DNA from: Anoplopoma fimbria
Lineage: Eukaryota; Chordata; Actinopteri; Perciformes; Anoplopomatidae
Assembly (NCBI RefSeq): GCF_027596085.1
Contig: NC_072467.1
Coordinates: forward strand, 9,911,476-9,975,475
DNA length: 64,000 nt
Reading direction: 5' to 3'
Under the pieces are notes generated by a model, which worked only from the letters and a program-made list of their open reading frames with translations, did no database searches and was not told the origin of the DNA. Below, piece after piece: positions 37,601 through 51,560 of this stretch. The translations under genes were made by a program, and so were the position numbers. Each line of letters starts with the position of its first letter. Positions within the stretch are counted from its first letter, which is position 1.

Positions 37601-38078
37601 AACACTTCCAAGTTTAGGACTGTTAGTCAGACAGAACAAGAAATGTAATGACATCATTTTGAGAGAGAGAGGGAATTGAAATTGGCCTATTCTTTATGAT
37701 TTTTCAGATATTTTGATGAAAAAAATAATAAATTTCATTTTAATCAACAATTTAATGAATCATAGGTCTTAGCCATTAAAAACACTTATTTTTAAGTATT
37801 GCATTTGTGTATGAAAGAACTTTGCTTCAAGATATGATAAACCAAAACCCAACTCGAGGGAGAGTCGTTTATTCAATCTGACGTCACTGCAAAATCCTAA
37901 TTTTAGGATCATCATCATATTCCCCTGGTATGCATGTCATTTATGTCTGTTTGACATCCTTAATATCTACTGAAAACAAAATGACATGGGCTGTTTCCTG
38001 GAGAGAAAACGGATATATTTAGCTTTTTCTCTACAGGCTCTTTTTCAGGATGAGTGACCAGCAAAGCATGCGACTACA

Positions 38079-38184
<106 letters not shown>

Positions 38185-38194
38185 TACGTATGGT

Positions 38195-38345
38195 TTCCGC
38201 ACTAATGACAGATGAGACATAATGAGGAAATAATTATCATAATTAGTATGAGGTTCTGTGCCATTAGGGGTGTAATTGATCTCACGGTCCTCTACCTGAG
38301 AGGCTAATCAACGTACACATTGACCTTTGTACACTGTGACATAAT
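38195..38345. promoter_or_regulatory. Candidate conserved non-coding element (composition only)
   Basis: This AT-rich, non-repetitive segment has clustered TAAT/ATTA homeodomain-type cores (ataattatcataattagtatgagg, taattgatctc). It follows the CA array. Only motif density supports it, and no alignment was possible. Confidence 0.2.
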
Positions 38346-38422
38346 CGTCACAAGAACAACATTCAAAATGCAGGCTAATCCATTTTTTGTCCCACTCCTT
38401 CACCCTCTACTTCCTCTTTCCG

Positions 38423-38439
38423 TTCAAGGTGACCTTGAA
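38423..38439. promoter_or_regulatory. Perfect 17-bp palindrome TTCAAGGTGACCTTGAA
   Basis: An 8-bp arm on each side of a central G forms a perfect palindrome. It contains TGACCTTGA, the reverse complement of TCAAGGTCA, which is the known extended half-site for ERR/SF-1-type orphan nuclear receptors. Function is an inference. Confidence 0.35.
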
Positions 38440-39024
38440 TTTAATGCAAGTACAGACTTAACTTCGGAAATTACCTCAAAATGTTGCATGAAATAATACT
38501 ATCAAGAACATTTCTCAAATGGAATATGTTGATTCTTTTCACAGATTTTAGAGGGCAGATAAGTTGTTATTTTAAAGTATTATCATCACTGTATTTATTT
38601 TTGTATTTAGTTTACTTTAATCATTGTAGTTTAAATATGAGGCCTGAAAGGAGGGATGGTATGCAACATTTAACTTTTTTTAATTTATTTTTTACGTAAA
38701 TCAGTGTGTTACTGTTTGTCATAAGTAATGCATTTACCCTTTCACTGAAATGGATAGATAACCATAGATATTTGTTTATAACTGGGTTTATCCAAACCTT
38801 GACTCACGGCTCTAATGATTATAAATTACCTTATTAGCAAACTTTGTTCAGGAGAATACAAATGACTTGCACTCCCTGGACATTAAGGTTAATGAGAGTA
38901 CTTTCTATTAGAAGTTAGAGAGCACTAATGAAGTTCTGTGGCGGTGTGCCACTGTATGCCAATGTGAGTACAGTGAATTATGAGCTTTCTGCACAGCTCT
39001 GCTTAACCTTAAAGCACGCTTTAC

Positions 39025-39241
39025 CTCATGCCTTTGGTGGAGCGGTTGTGAAAGTTTTGCAGCAGCTGTGGGAGGCCCAGCATGGCCTCGAACATCACGG
39101 CCAGGGAGCCCAGCGTCTCCACAAACACGACCGAGTCCAGCAGCAGCAGGGTGATGACCGCAAACAGCACAGTAAAGCCGAAGCAGAAGAGCAGGTAGTC
39201 CTCAAATGCGCTCCACTTCCAGAAGTAGCGAAAGTCCAAGT
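39025..39241 (-). CDS. slc66a2: Internal coding exon of an SLC66A2 (PQLC1)-like PQ-loop protein
   Basis: This 217-nt exon encodes 71 full codons, with two bases of a split codon at each end. It is flanked by an acceptor (ccactccag) and a donor (ATGAG/gtaaag). The reading starts LDFRYFWKWSAFEDY, continues through a hydrophobic segment (LLFCFGFTVLFAVITLLLL), then DSVVFVETLGSLAV and EAMLGLPQLLQNFHNRSTKGM. The FVETLG, EAMLG-PQL and STKGM blocks match what I know of vertebrate SLC66A2/PQLC1, a multi-pass PQ-loop membrane protein. The PQ dipeptide is the signature of the second PQ-loop, and two transmembrane helices are predicted by eye. The split codon AG/T joins the next exon (22208-22382) as ...KGMSVKMVLLW. 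The assignment to SLC66A2 rather than other PQ-loop members rests on these blocks. A teleost paralogue cannot be excluded, and upstream exons were not found. Substrate is not inferable. Confidence 0.93.
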
Positions 39242-39461
39242 CTGGAGTGGGGAGAGAACAAAGTAGATACAGAGAGACAATTGAACTTATCCTCAGAACT
39301 TGTTGTTGGTACTGCTTACAGTCTGAAAAAACTAAATTGAGAAGATTCGACAGGTAGAGGAGAGAGGAAACAGGGAGGAAAGTGAAAATTGGGGAAAAGT
39401 TTGGAAGGATTTGAAGAAAATAGAGCAGACAGAAGAGCCTGGAGAGTTAATCGAATAAAGA

Positions 39462-41115
<1,654 letters not shown>

Positions 41116-41897
41116 CAACACCGGGCTTGGACACTTCCCATTCCACTCCAGTGAGCTGCATCTGATGTTGCATCCTGGGACAGAGAGAGTGAGACATCCT
41201 GCAGCGAGTGCAGCGCGGCATGTTTGTGGCAGACAGCGAACGTGATTAATGGCTTTATTACAGAGAGCCACAAAAGACACATCGCCCACTGCTGATAACA
41301 CACACGTGAGGCGGGAGAGGAGAGCGAAACAAGACACAAACACACACACACACACACACAGTTGCTCCTCAGCTCTTCCACACACATAATACTTGAGAAA
41401 TGTCGACTCTCGGGGCGCGACATATGTCTGTCCTCACAAGCCATGATACTGACAGAAGCCAAAGTGAACCTGGCACATTTCAGCTCCAGATCACAAGCGC
41501 CTCTTCACTGCTGGTGCCTGTTTTACTTCACCACAACGTCAAACCTGAGTCACTGCAGACACTGGCGGCTAGCGATTCGGGGGAAACTTAGAGGCCGCCC
41601 CTTTATGAATGAGGCCGGGCTGGTGAAGTATAAACATGCTGACAGCAGCAACAATGAGAGGAGTGGTATTTCAAAACTACTGTCAACTTTTCAGTTTATA
41701 AAAGCTTCCTGCCGAGCCTCTCCTGTTTTCCTATCTTCATTTTTAATTCAGCTTCCCCTTCCCCTCTCTCGTGCTAATCATCAGCACACAGACACACACT
41801 TAGACACACACTTAAACATGCTAGTCCTCTTACGAAGCAAATTTATTTTCATACTGAAAACAACACACCCACTTCCCCCTCCTCTTATCCCAACTCC

Positions 41898-41931
41898 CTC
41901 TCTCTGTCTCTCTGTCTCTCTCTCTCTCTTT
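41898..41931. repeat. (TC)n-rich tract
   Basis: An imperfect TC repeat, 'ctctctctgtctctctgtctctctctctctc'. Confidence 0.8.
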
Positions 41932-42170
41932 ATCCCATTCCATCTCTCACTTATACAGCCTTGTATGTTTACCTGCATAATGAAATTGCCCGGAAGAGCA
42001 AAATGAGAATGGAAAGCTATGCATCATTCATGGAGTCATCTGTTTTATTTGTCCTCCTATATCATGCATTATCCTCAGCTCCCCTTTCCCTAACCAGCTC
42101 ACTTTCTTCCTTTAACTTCTTCCTTTTTTTTTCCACCCACCTCGCAGACTAAAAATTGTCTTCTCTTCAC

Positions 42171-42305
<135 letters not shown>

Positions 42306-42605
42306 CTCCTCTGTGGCGGCTGTCCTGTCAGCCACCAGAACAGGACAGGTGGCTTGGCCTTTTCCAAACAGCATCCTCCTGTCTGGTGTGTTGTGTCGCA
42401 GCCAGGGATGCACTTCAAAGACCCCAGAGACTGCCGGGAGGGGGCGAGACACTCCTTCTTCACACATACTCTTTGCACAAAGCCCATGCAAGATCAAACA
42501 ATTCAATTTACTAAAACGGGCGAGGAAGCAGCCGCGATGATGTCAATAACTGTGTATGAAGTAACTCAGGAAGGATGTTGCTCAGGCAGGGTAAGTCAAT
42601 CAATT

Positions 42606-42607
<2 letters not shown>

Positions 42608-42682
<75 letters not shown>
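42608..42682. repeat. (GT)n microsatellite
   Basis: About 75 bp of GT, followed by an imperfect GT/GCAT extension. Confidence 0.97.
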
Positions 42683-42685
<3 letters not shown>

Positions 42686-42699
42686 TGTGTGCATGTGTG

Positions 42700-45240
42700 T
42701 TCAAGTGTAAGTGCAATTGTGACAGCCTTAGCAGGTGTTGTATCAAGACTTGATTTCGGCGCTTGTTAGAGCTAAAGAGCACCCTCACACAAGCTGCACA
42801 AAGGGGGATGGAGAGGACGATTAGAGGTGAAAGGGAGGAAGGAGGGCGAGCGAGTCAGAGAGAGAGAGAGAGTAGCCTTGAGTCAGTCACGTAGATTGAC
42901 TGAGGCTAAACTCGCAGTATTTCCCATCAGGTCGAGCAGGGAAAGCACAGTGCGGAGAGCAGAGAGACAAGAGCAGAGAGACAGAGACAAGGATAGACTG
43001 ACAGCTAGAGAGCACTATATGCTGACTCAGCACTGTTAGTCTGCGAGCAGGACGACTCGGCTCTGTGGAGCCTCCTCTGTGTACTTTAAGATGTGTGAAA
43101 GATGCTGTTCGAGATCTTTCGCAGGCTGTCTTTGGGGGGCTCGGCTTACTAGTCAAAAACTGAGAATGGGTCTTGTTCTTGTAGGAAATGCAGGATGTAA
43201 TGGACTTTTGAGATTATTATAATGGGGGAAAAAAACTACTTTGTTAGAAGTAGTAGATCAGGAAACCCAAGGGATAACTTACTATAAAATCTTAACCTGA
43301 TCCAGAAACTGGTCAAGGGCAATCTCACAATTTCTATGAGCTGAGCCTGTAGACAGCCTTTGGTTTTTCAGCTCATGAACACAGCTCTGCAGAGTATTGA
43401 CATCACAGACACTCCAGAAAATCTTTAATAAGGACACCACAGGCACTCTGCAATCATTTGGACAGACAGAGTCACTGAACCATTCTAAACTCCCTCTCTC
43501 ACTCTAACTCTCTCTCTCCGACAGACTGAAAACCAAAGGAAAAGGAGGCTTGTTTCTGCAGCACAAACACAACTTGGCTCACCAGCAGAACAGGTCTAAG
43601 GGAAGACAGATAGGAAGGGGTCCAGTGCCTCCCTCTCTTTCGGTCAGCTCTCTGAATAATACAAAGGCTTCTAAAATAATGTCCACTCATTAAGTTACTG
43701 TGGGAATGTAACACACTGAAGCACACACAACAACAAATTGCCCTCCCAGTGGATTCAGTCTCTTGAACTAGTTCATATTTAACTTAACTTAAGAGCAGAA
43801 AAAAAACGTCATTACACAACTGCCTGCTCTGGTAAAACATTTGGTTAATTTATTAGGGCTAATATGAGAATTGCTGACTGAACTCTCCAACTTCTTTGCA
43901 TGCATTTATCACAAAATCATCAAAACACTAAATTTTTACATTTATTTATGTGCAGGGCCCAGAACAATCCACACACTTACAAATCAACACAAACCTAATT
44001 AAAGTAAACCAATAAAAGTGGAATTAAAAAGAAACAATGATGATAAGAACCATCTCCTTATAATTCTAGAAAAGCTCCTATTTTTCTTCATCTACCACTC
44101 CTCCACACCATTTGTTCCATTTCACATTCCCTCCCTCCTCATTAACTCTTTAGATGCTTTCTAGTTGAGAGGGGATGCTGCACAATGTCAGACTGGCACC
44201 ATCACTGTGAGGAGAACGAAGGGCTCGAGACCAGTCATGCGTTACAGGGGGTTATTTGTGGCAACATGGACTGCTATTTCTGCCCAAATTGACATCCGTC
44301 TAGCTGTAAACTTTCCAGTCATGTTTTTGAGAGCTTCGGTCAACAGCTACTGCACGTCTTCAATCACACAAAATGGCAACATTTGACCCACAAGAATGGG
44401 CTCTTAATTAGCTGTCAAAAAAAGTAAATATTATCTAATTTAGAGTAGACCAGGCAGAGAAAAACAAATGAACAGTAATTAATGTCTCGTTTACTGGAAA
44501 ACCTACAAACAAAATAACTGCAAATGTGCAAGAAAGTGATAAGCACTGAAAAGTGCAATGGAAAAGTGAAAAAAAACAATGCCGTTAAGGACATTTTCAC
44601 TGGGGCAAGCAGGATTAATATAATACTTTGCGTTGTTGTATTCATTCAGGCTGATATTTTTTGTGCATTTTGCCGAAACATTCAAATTTCTGATCTCATC
44701 TTGAGAAAGTACACACTATATTGTATAGAAATGCCTGAATATACACACATAAACACCCACACACATGCGGGAATCACAAAAGGCCAGTGCAATTACTGTA
44801 GCTTCTATATGTGTTTGCAACAAGGGGATGGGGCATACTGGTGTAGGCTGTCAACACATTAGGCATTGGAATTTTGATTTTTTTTTCTGTTGCATTATCT
44901 TCTCGACTTACATATCTTAAATCCAGTCTTGGATTTGCTGCTTCACTGCCCAGGGTGTCGTGATTACATCCTCTGTTCATTTATTTTATATGAGGTAAAT
45001 TAATAAATAAATTAAATTGTAACAGTCACAAAGGGCCACATTGAATCTTCAGTCCCTGACGGCACTGCAGCGATCTCTCTAAGCTGTGTTTGGTCACATC
45101 TGTCAAAAAAGCCTTTCTGATCTTTTAATGCATATCTATTCACAGGGACGTCTGGAACATTCAGTTACATAATATTTTGTGAATTCCAAAAGTCGCTCAG
45201 GCAGAAACATCCAAGTAATACATTTACAAGTCAACAGTTC
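42700..45240. other. Non-coding stretch without recognised gene
   Basis: A purine-rich tract near 42825-42870 (gagagagagagag) is the only simple-sequence feature I note. The frames present lack domain motifs. Confidence 0.5.
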
Positions 45241-45247
45241 ACAGTAG

Positions 45248-45409
45248 CTAGTTTGGATGCCTATGGTGAGCCGCTGCATCAATAGGTTTCCTAGTGGCAT
45301 CACACACCGGCTGCTTCACCCCCGGTGTGTGAAGGAGAGGTACCGCAGGTCCTTCCTTCCTGCTGCTGTCAGGCTGCACAACCAACTCTGCTCCCAGCAG
45401 ACCACATGA
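45248..45409 (+). pseudogene. LINE ORF2 C-terminal remnant
   Basis: A 53-codon open stretch ends in TGA and reads ...SRCINRFPSGITHRLLHPRCVKERYRRSFLPAAVRLHNQ.... The basic ERYRRSFLPAAVRLHN block near a stop is typical of the C-terminal end of fish non-LTR retrotransposon ORF2 proteins. A stop codon lies directly upstream, and no reverse transcriptase domain is present, so the element is 5'-truncated and dead. Confidence 0.7.
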
Positions 45410-45752
45410 CCACATGACAATAATAACATGACAATAAAAACCTGTGCAATACATTACACATTACACTGTGCAATAATAGTTAAAAAGTTAAAAATAGTTG
45501 AAATAGTTGTTGTTTTTTTTTCTCTGTCTGTAAATATAATATTTCAGTTATTGTTGTTTTTTCTACTGTTTTTTTTTTATTGCTTATTTATAATACTTGT
45601 TTTATTTTTATTTTTCATTTTTTATTTTTTAGCTTGTCTTCTTCTACTATGTCTCTTGTGTGCACTTTACTCTACGCTGTTGTAAGCCTGCAAATTTCCC
45701 CGCTGCGGGACTAATAAAGGATTATCTTAACTTATCTTATCTTATCTTAAAG
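45248..45752 (+). mobile_element. 5'-truncated LINE, ORF2 end plus 3' UTR and (TTATC)n-type tail
   Basis: After the ORF2 remnant comes a T-rich 3' UTR. It ends with 'tgcaaatttccccgctgcgggactaataaaggattatc' and TTATC repeats, the same tail found alone at 35505-35563. The ORF2 end and tail sit in the right order on the same strand, which supports a single insertion of about 500 bp. The clade is not assigned. Confidence 0.75.
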
Positions 45753-48700
45753 AATGTTCTAAAGCCTGAATGGTTGAAAGCTAAGATGAATGTTATATTA
45801 GGACAGTTAGTTCAGAACAATTACTGGATATTTATGGAGGTCAAGAGCAGTTCTGAGCAAAGAGAGAAATATACGTCCTTAAGCACGGCAACTAAAAAAC
45901 AAATTCAAAGAAAACTCACAAAAACCTACAAATAACACTATCAATTTAAGCACATTTATTACAACATTTTCAAATGACAGGCTCCCTCCTTTATAGCTAT
46001 TAAACCCCTGCCTCTATGATAACAACTGCTATTAAATTTATCTAACTAGCATCACTTCACTAAAACAAAAAGTTATAAGTAACTACAGTGCACTGGCACG
46101 ATAAGTATTTGAAACCGTATGGGCCTGAATTGTTATACTTTGCATCACAGCATAGAGCTGTTAACGGCGTAAACTTGCTGGTTAATTCTGCATTACCTTG
46201 GCAGTGCGACTTCAAAGATGCTCCCCAGGAGTAAGACAAATTAATTTATGAATCGCAAAACAAAGGGGTGTGTCTTTCCCTAACAGGAGCTAGCTTGTGA
46301 GCTTGCAGATGCTGAGCTTTCTTAAGCACAAAGAATAGTGTCAGTATTTGCATAATGTACATTTTGTCTATTTGTGTCAACAGATATACATCCGTGTACA
46401 CTGACAACATAGTAGTAGATACAGAGTCATATACCGATCTGCTCTCCATGTCCGTTTTGAGAATATTTAAAGAGCATCTCGACATGAAAAAAAATCACAT
46501 TTTATAATGACTTTTGATTTAACATTTGGTTTTTAATCAAATTAGATTTTTACTACTACTGTATATACTTTGCATTTACTGTATATATACTATAAATTCT
46601 AACTGATATCATTATATAAAGTTTATGTCTAATTTATCTATTTATCACCTCTTGTTAACTGCATACATTTGCAGATAATCAAAAAACAATAAAAAGAGAG
46701 AGAGGTCTTTCGGTCACAGTCTGGTCGGCTTGCAGCAAATAATAATCATCTTTCGCCAAGAACACTTTTTCCTCTGAGTTTTGCCGCAGTAGCACTTCTG
46801 AAAGTGGGAAGCCTTGACCTTGCCAGTGAACCATGGCTGTGTTTTTCCACAACTGATTGCTTCCTCGCTGAGTGTATGTGTGTGTTCCCTCTACCCTATT
46901 GACCCAGACGAGGCATAACTAATGACCTCTTCTGGCATTAACGACCCACAACAATAGTTCTGTGACCGCCCGACCTCTGCAATGTTCTCATGTATTCCAC
47001 ATTTAAACCCGTTTCATTAAATAACATAAAGAGCTCCATAGCTGAGCCACAACATACACTCCCTCACTGACGGGGACTCAACGCCGGTTACCTCACACGC
47101 ATTGCAGGAGCTACTTCAGTGTGATATTCCTGTTAATGGATAGATAGAAACAGTCAGAAAAGGTCTATTCAAACATTTTCTGTAAGGGACAGGAAGATTG
47201 ACGGCCCGCTCCTGCGTTTGTTTGTGTGTATCCTGACAGAACACCATCCATCAGTACAGTCAGTGGATGACTTCTCCACACCTAACAACATTTGTTTCAG
47301 CTTCAGGTCCATTGACAGTTATGGCATACTGTCAAACACATCCACCGCCACCATCCAATCTACCTTTTAACATTCATTCTCGCTCTAGTGCCTCCATCCA
47401 CTTTCGTCCCTGAAAGTCATTGGCAGGCGTCTGCAGCTCTGAGATAAATGAGGGAGTCAGTGAGCTTGCAGTTTCCACCACTCCCCAAAAAAGAACTCCA
47501 TCCAGTCAGGTTCAAGGCCTAGCTTTCTGCCATTACCATGTGGTCTGTATCTATACAGGTATATGTGTTTGCTTATGTGTCCTTTCATAGGCTTGCATAA
47601 GGTTAGACAATAATGCAAATTGTTCTTTGAATTTGAGTGTAATCACACCATGTCTATATGATCATTCAGTTTCATTGTATTCTATTGATATTCACTTAAT
47701 TCTAATTCAAAATTTACCAAATGAGTTGTGGTTTGTCTTTGTTTGCAAAGAGTTTTGACTGATGTAATACATAACAGATATACATAACAGAAGAACATAG
47801 TGCATTGGACATCCATTCATTATTTTGATATGGTTCTGCATACATTTGGCATATTATATATTACTGTATATAGATAAAAAGTGATAGATGGAATACTTTA
47901 TTTATCCCTAGATGGGAAATTGCATCATTAAAGCATAGTTGAAATAAGTGATAAATTATGAAATAAAATAATGAAAAACATAAATAACAAAACTAAATCT
48001 TAACTAGAAGCTGAACTTGAAGGGGACATATGCGTCTGAAACGCTTCATTTTAGTGCAAGTCTCTTTGAAGCCCAGTGTGCTCTGATTGGCTTGCGAGAA
48101 AGATATGTTGCACATTTGCAAAGTTAGTTCTCAAGCCGTGGGTTCAGATATTAATGAAGTGTCTATATTCTAATTAAACTGTATGTGAGGGGGCAAAATC
48201 TGAATGGCTTGTTGAATCACTAGTTTTCTGATCAAAGCACTGACTGGCTTGTCTCATTATAAAGTTTGTGGGTTATTTTCAAAATATATCACGTTTAAAA
48301 ACTAGAACCAAACTCAAAATATACTCGACCATGGTGAAGTAATACTATGTACTTGGTTAGTACAAGTCTAGCAGATACTTTTTACTGTCATGTATCGATG
48401 TGACAAGGTGTTGGAAAAACATTCTTGACATTAATAACATGATAATGAATTCAACAATATTTCCATGCTCAGCGTACGCAAATGTCACTACAATGGATTT
48501 TCTTAGTCCCACTTCATTTATATCTCCCATGCTCTGCTAAAGGTCATCTTATGCCCGTTGGACCCAAGTCGGCCACATACAAAGTGCATAAGTTAAGTAA
48601 AAAAAAAAAAAAAAAGAGAGAGATCCAATCTGGACAGTTAGACACAAATCGAAACAGACCAGAGGATAATTAGACCTGATCTGAAATGCAAATGGAACAA

Positions 48701-51018
48701 ATGGAAACACTGAGATCTAAACTGGTGGAGAAACATGCTGCTTTTAGAGAGGACATGTTATTTTCCCCTGCACTTTATACTTCACACTCACTCCACATAT
48801 TTCTCTTGTGATCATGAAAATGCACCACATGATAGAGAGTCTGCTTGGATCAACTCAAGCGAATTGACACACAGACCTGGGACACTCTACAACACATCGG
48901 TAACCTTTCGACCCCAAGAAGACCTCTGCTCTCAGTTTCTCTCTTGCTGTCTTCTTTATAGCTCTTGTTTTATTGTCCCTCTCACAACTTGTAAATCCAA
49001 ACCCCTCCTCCCTTTCCCCATCCTGTACCCTTCTTCCCCTGCATATACCCAGTTCTATCAAGCAGAGAAAATAAGAGATAAAAAAAGCTCTTTATTGGCG
49101 TTGTCCTTCAGTCCTGATAGCATCTGTATAAGCCTTGTAATCTTGCCACGCACGCCAGCAAAATCCCTAAATGTCTCAAATCTTTTCAAGATCACACAAG
49201 ATCGGTTGTGACTGCAGGAGGTTTGGCCTCAAGAAACCTCTGTGAAGTTGGTTGCTCGTATAGGATTTGCTGTCTACAGCAAAGTCAGAGTTTGACGTTA
49301 AAGTTCTGTTGTTCCGTTTCATGTAGTTTTCAAAGGTTATCCGTTGTGATGAGTGAGCAGATATGTTTTCTTCTTATTGTTGTTGATGAGCTGTTATCTA
49401 CTAATGCCAAACATTGAGGCTTCCATCTCTGCCAGCAATGACATAACAGACACTAAGTCGTAGTAAAACCCAGTTTCCCCAAATCATTCATGTTTAACTA
49501 TTCTTTATTAATAATTTTGTTCTCAGAAACTTAAAAAGATGCTGACAGACTGACTCAAATTTTTACTAAAAGTAGAACAATGGCTGATGGGACATCGGGA
49601 GATTCAGATGAGGCAAAAGATCCCAGGCCTCGCTTTTATTAGCGCTTTCAAACCAGTGCTGGCAGCTCGTGCTGTCAGATTCGGGTTGTGAGTGCTCGTT
49701 AGATACGAGCTGATTCATATCAGAGCACCGCGCCGAAGATGAGCTGACCGCCAGCAGAAAAGTCCATCTTTTATAGCTGTGTCTATAATTGTTACTACAT
49801 GACACAATGCAGCCCCTCAGTATGTGAACTGTGACACATTTTGTATTGTTCTAGCTCTACTCCAGCACGTTGGGTGACTTTGAGATTAAAGTGATGGCTT
49901 TCAGCTTTAAGTGTGTTTGATGTTCATATTCATATTGGTCTTACAAATTTGGACTTGTAGGGTTTTTTATGTCATGCTATTTAGGTATAATGCAGCAGGA
50001 CAATGGTATAACTGTCTGTGTGCCAAGGACCTTTTCATATAAATTCATTTTTATGTCATAAATCTGAGTGCTTAGCCACTCTTGCTTCGTCTGATAATGC
50101 AAATGTCCCCCTGATACTGCCTATGTGTGTTGGCATTAGACATCAAATCTGTATATTTATAGATTTTTTATAAGTTTACCTGTATTTGTAAAAGGATAGT
50201 CCCAGGCCGTGGTCATGGTATACATCCATGAAGAAATAGTTATACTATTCACTTGCATGTTATACACAACAAGCTGACCAATTCTTAAGTAACTAACTAT
50301 TTGAGTAGTTATTTTGATAACATTATGGAATCACTGGGCATCATGCAACATTTTCAGATTGTCATGCTCCTACGAGTTCGTACACAAGCTATCTTAAATG
50401 TTGAAACGTAATTTAAGTGTTGTAAGTTTCTTGTTTGAACTTGATGAATGCAAACTGTTCATGAGGAGATGTGGTTTCATGAGATTTGTTCTCATGTTGA
50501 GCACCTGATTCACTGCGTTTAATTCACAAAATGGGCTAAAAGAAGGATTTCACAACTATGAGAGAACGATACAATAGTGGGTTCTTATTCAAGATATCTT
50601 TATTTTTTGTCGTATTTTAATGATTTTTAGACATTTTTTGTTTTACATTCTTTAGGTATGGTTTCCTTATCATTTATGATCTAATCTCATGCCAAAACAT
50701 TTATTTCCATACACTTTTTCCATTTCAACATCATTAATCATATATTATTCGTGCATATTGGTTTGTCAATTACCAAATATGCTAAACTTGGTCCAGTGCT
50801 CCACCCTCTTAAGACTTTAATTTTGATATCCGTGATTTTATTCTCTCTTATCTTGGGACCTCTCTGAAGAACACATTTAGAACAAACTGGCCCAATGTTT
50901 CGAAACATGGAGGCAATAATAGTTGTTTTTGTTGCAATAGTTAAGGGAATCATGATGATATTCTGTAGTATTTTTTATGTGGATCAAATATATTTATTCA
51001 AAAATACAGTATGTTATA
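45753..51018. other. Non-coding stretch without recognised gene
   Basis: No exon was recognised. It contains the LINE-tail fragment at 47886-47931, an A15 run near 48600-48614, and no other feature I can name. Confidence 0.5.
47886..47931 (-). repeat. LINE 3' end fragment
   Basis: Read on the minus strand, 'gcaatttcccatctagggataaataaagtattccatctatc' corresponds to a fish LINE 3' end of the form 'aatttcccc--gggat-aataaagta'. It is only about 45 bp. Confidence 0.55.
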
Positions 51019-51022
51019 TTAA

Positions 51023-51560
51023 AGTGGCCCTATTATGCTTTCCACTTTTTCCCTCTCCTTTAGTGTGTTATATATATTCTTGTACATGTAAAAGGTCCGT
51101 AGAGTGTAAAACCTGAAGTCCACGCCAAAAAGGAGTTACCCTCCCCCTCAGAAGCTCCTGAGCTGCCTGAAACGGCTCGATTGAATTATCTCCTTCACTT
51201 CCGTAACTTTATGAGGTCATAATGTTACAGAAGTGACGTAAAACTGCTTCCGGCTAGTTTGGCCCACAAACAACAAAAGAGGGACGGAGCTGAAGCTCCG
51301 GAGGAAGAGTTTTTTGAAATGTGAAACGTTGACCAATCACAACAGAGCGGGTAAGCTGACCAATCAGAGCAGACTTTGCTTTCTGGAGGGAGGAGCAAGC
51401 GCTACAACGGAGCATTTCAGAGAGAAGGTGAGAAGAGGTGCTGCAGGACAGCCAGGATGAGAAAAACAAGGCGGATAATGAGCATTAACGCATGCAAACA
51501 TGTTCTAACTGTAACTTGAGATAAAAATATGCACCCGGAAAATAGCATAATAGGGCCTGT
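51023..51560 (+). mobile_element. TTAA-flanked inverted-repeat transposon, copy B (uninterrupted, 538 bp)
   Basis: TTAA at 51019-51022 and 51561-51564 flank termini AGTGGCCCTATTATGC and (reverse complement) ACAGGCCCTATTATGC. Copy A at 28374-29602 shares both ends and several internal blocks in the opposite orientation. The interior has several short CCAAT/ATTGG motifs (gaccaatcaca, gaccaatcaga) and no coding capacity. TTAA target duplication and GGCCC-rich ends suggest a Kolobok-like or piggyBac-like non-autonomous family. Confidence 0.88.

Noticed and set aside
41362..42006. 214-codon plus-strand frame, the longest in the window
   Set aside because: The composition is that of TC- and CA-rich DNA (HTDTHLDTHL, LSVSLSLF). 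No domain is recognisable, and an equally long frame exists on the opposite strand nearby.
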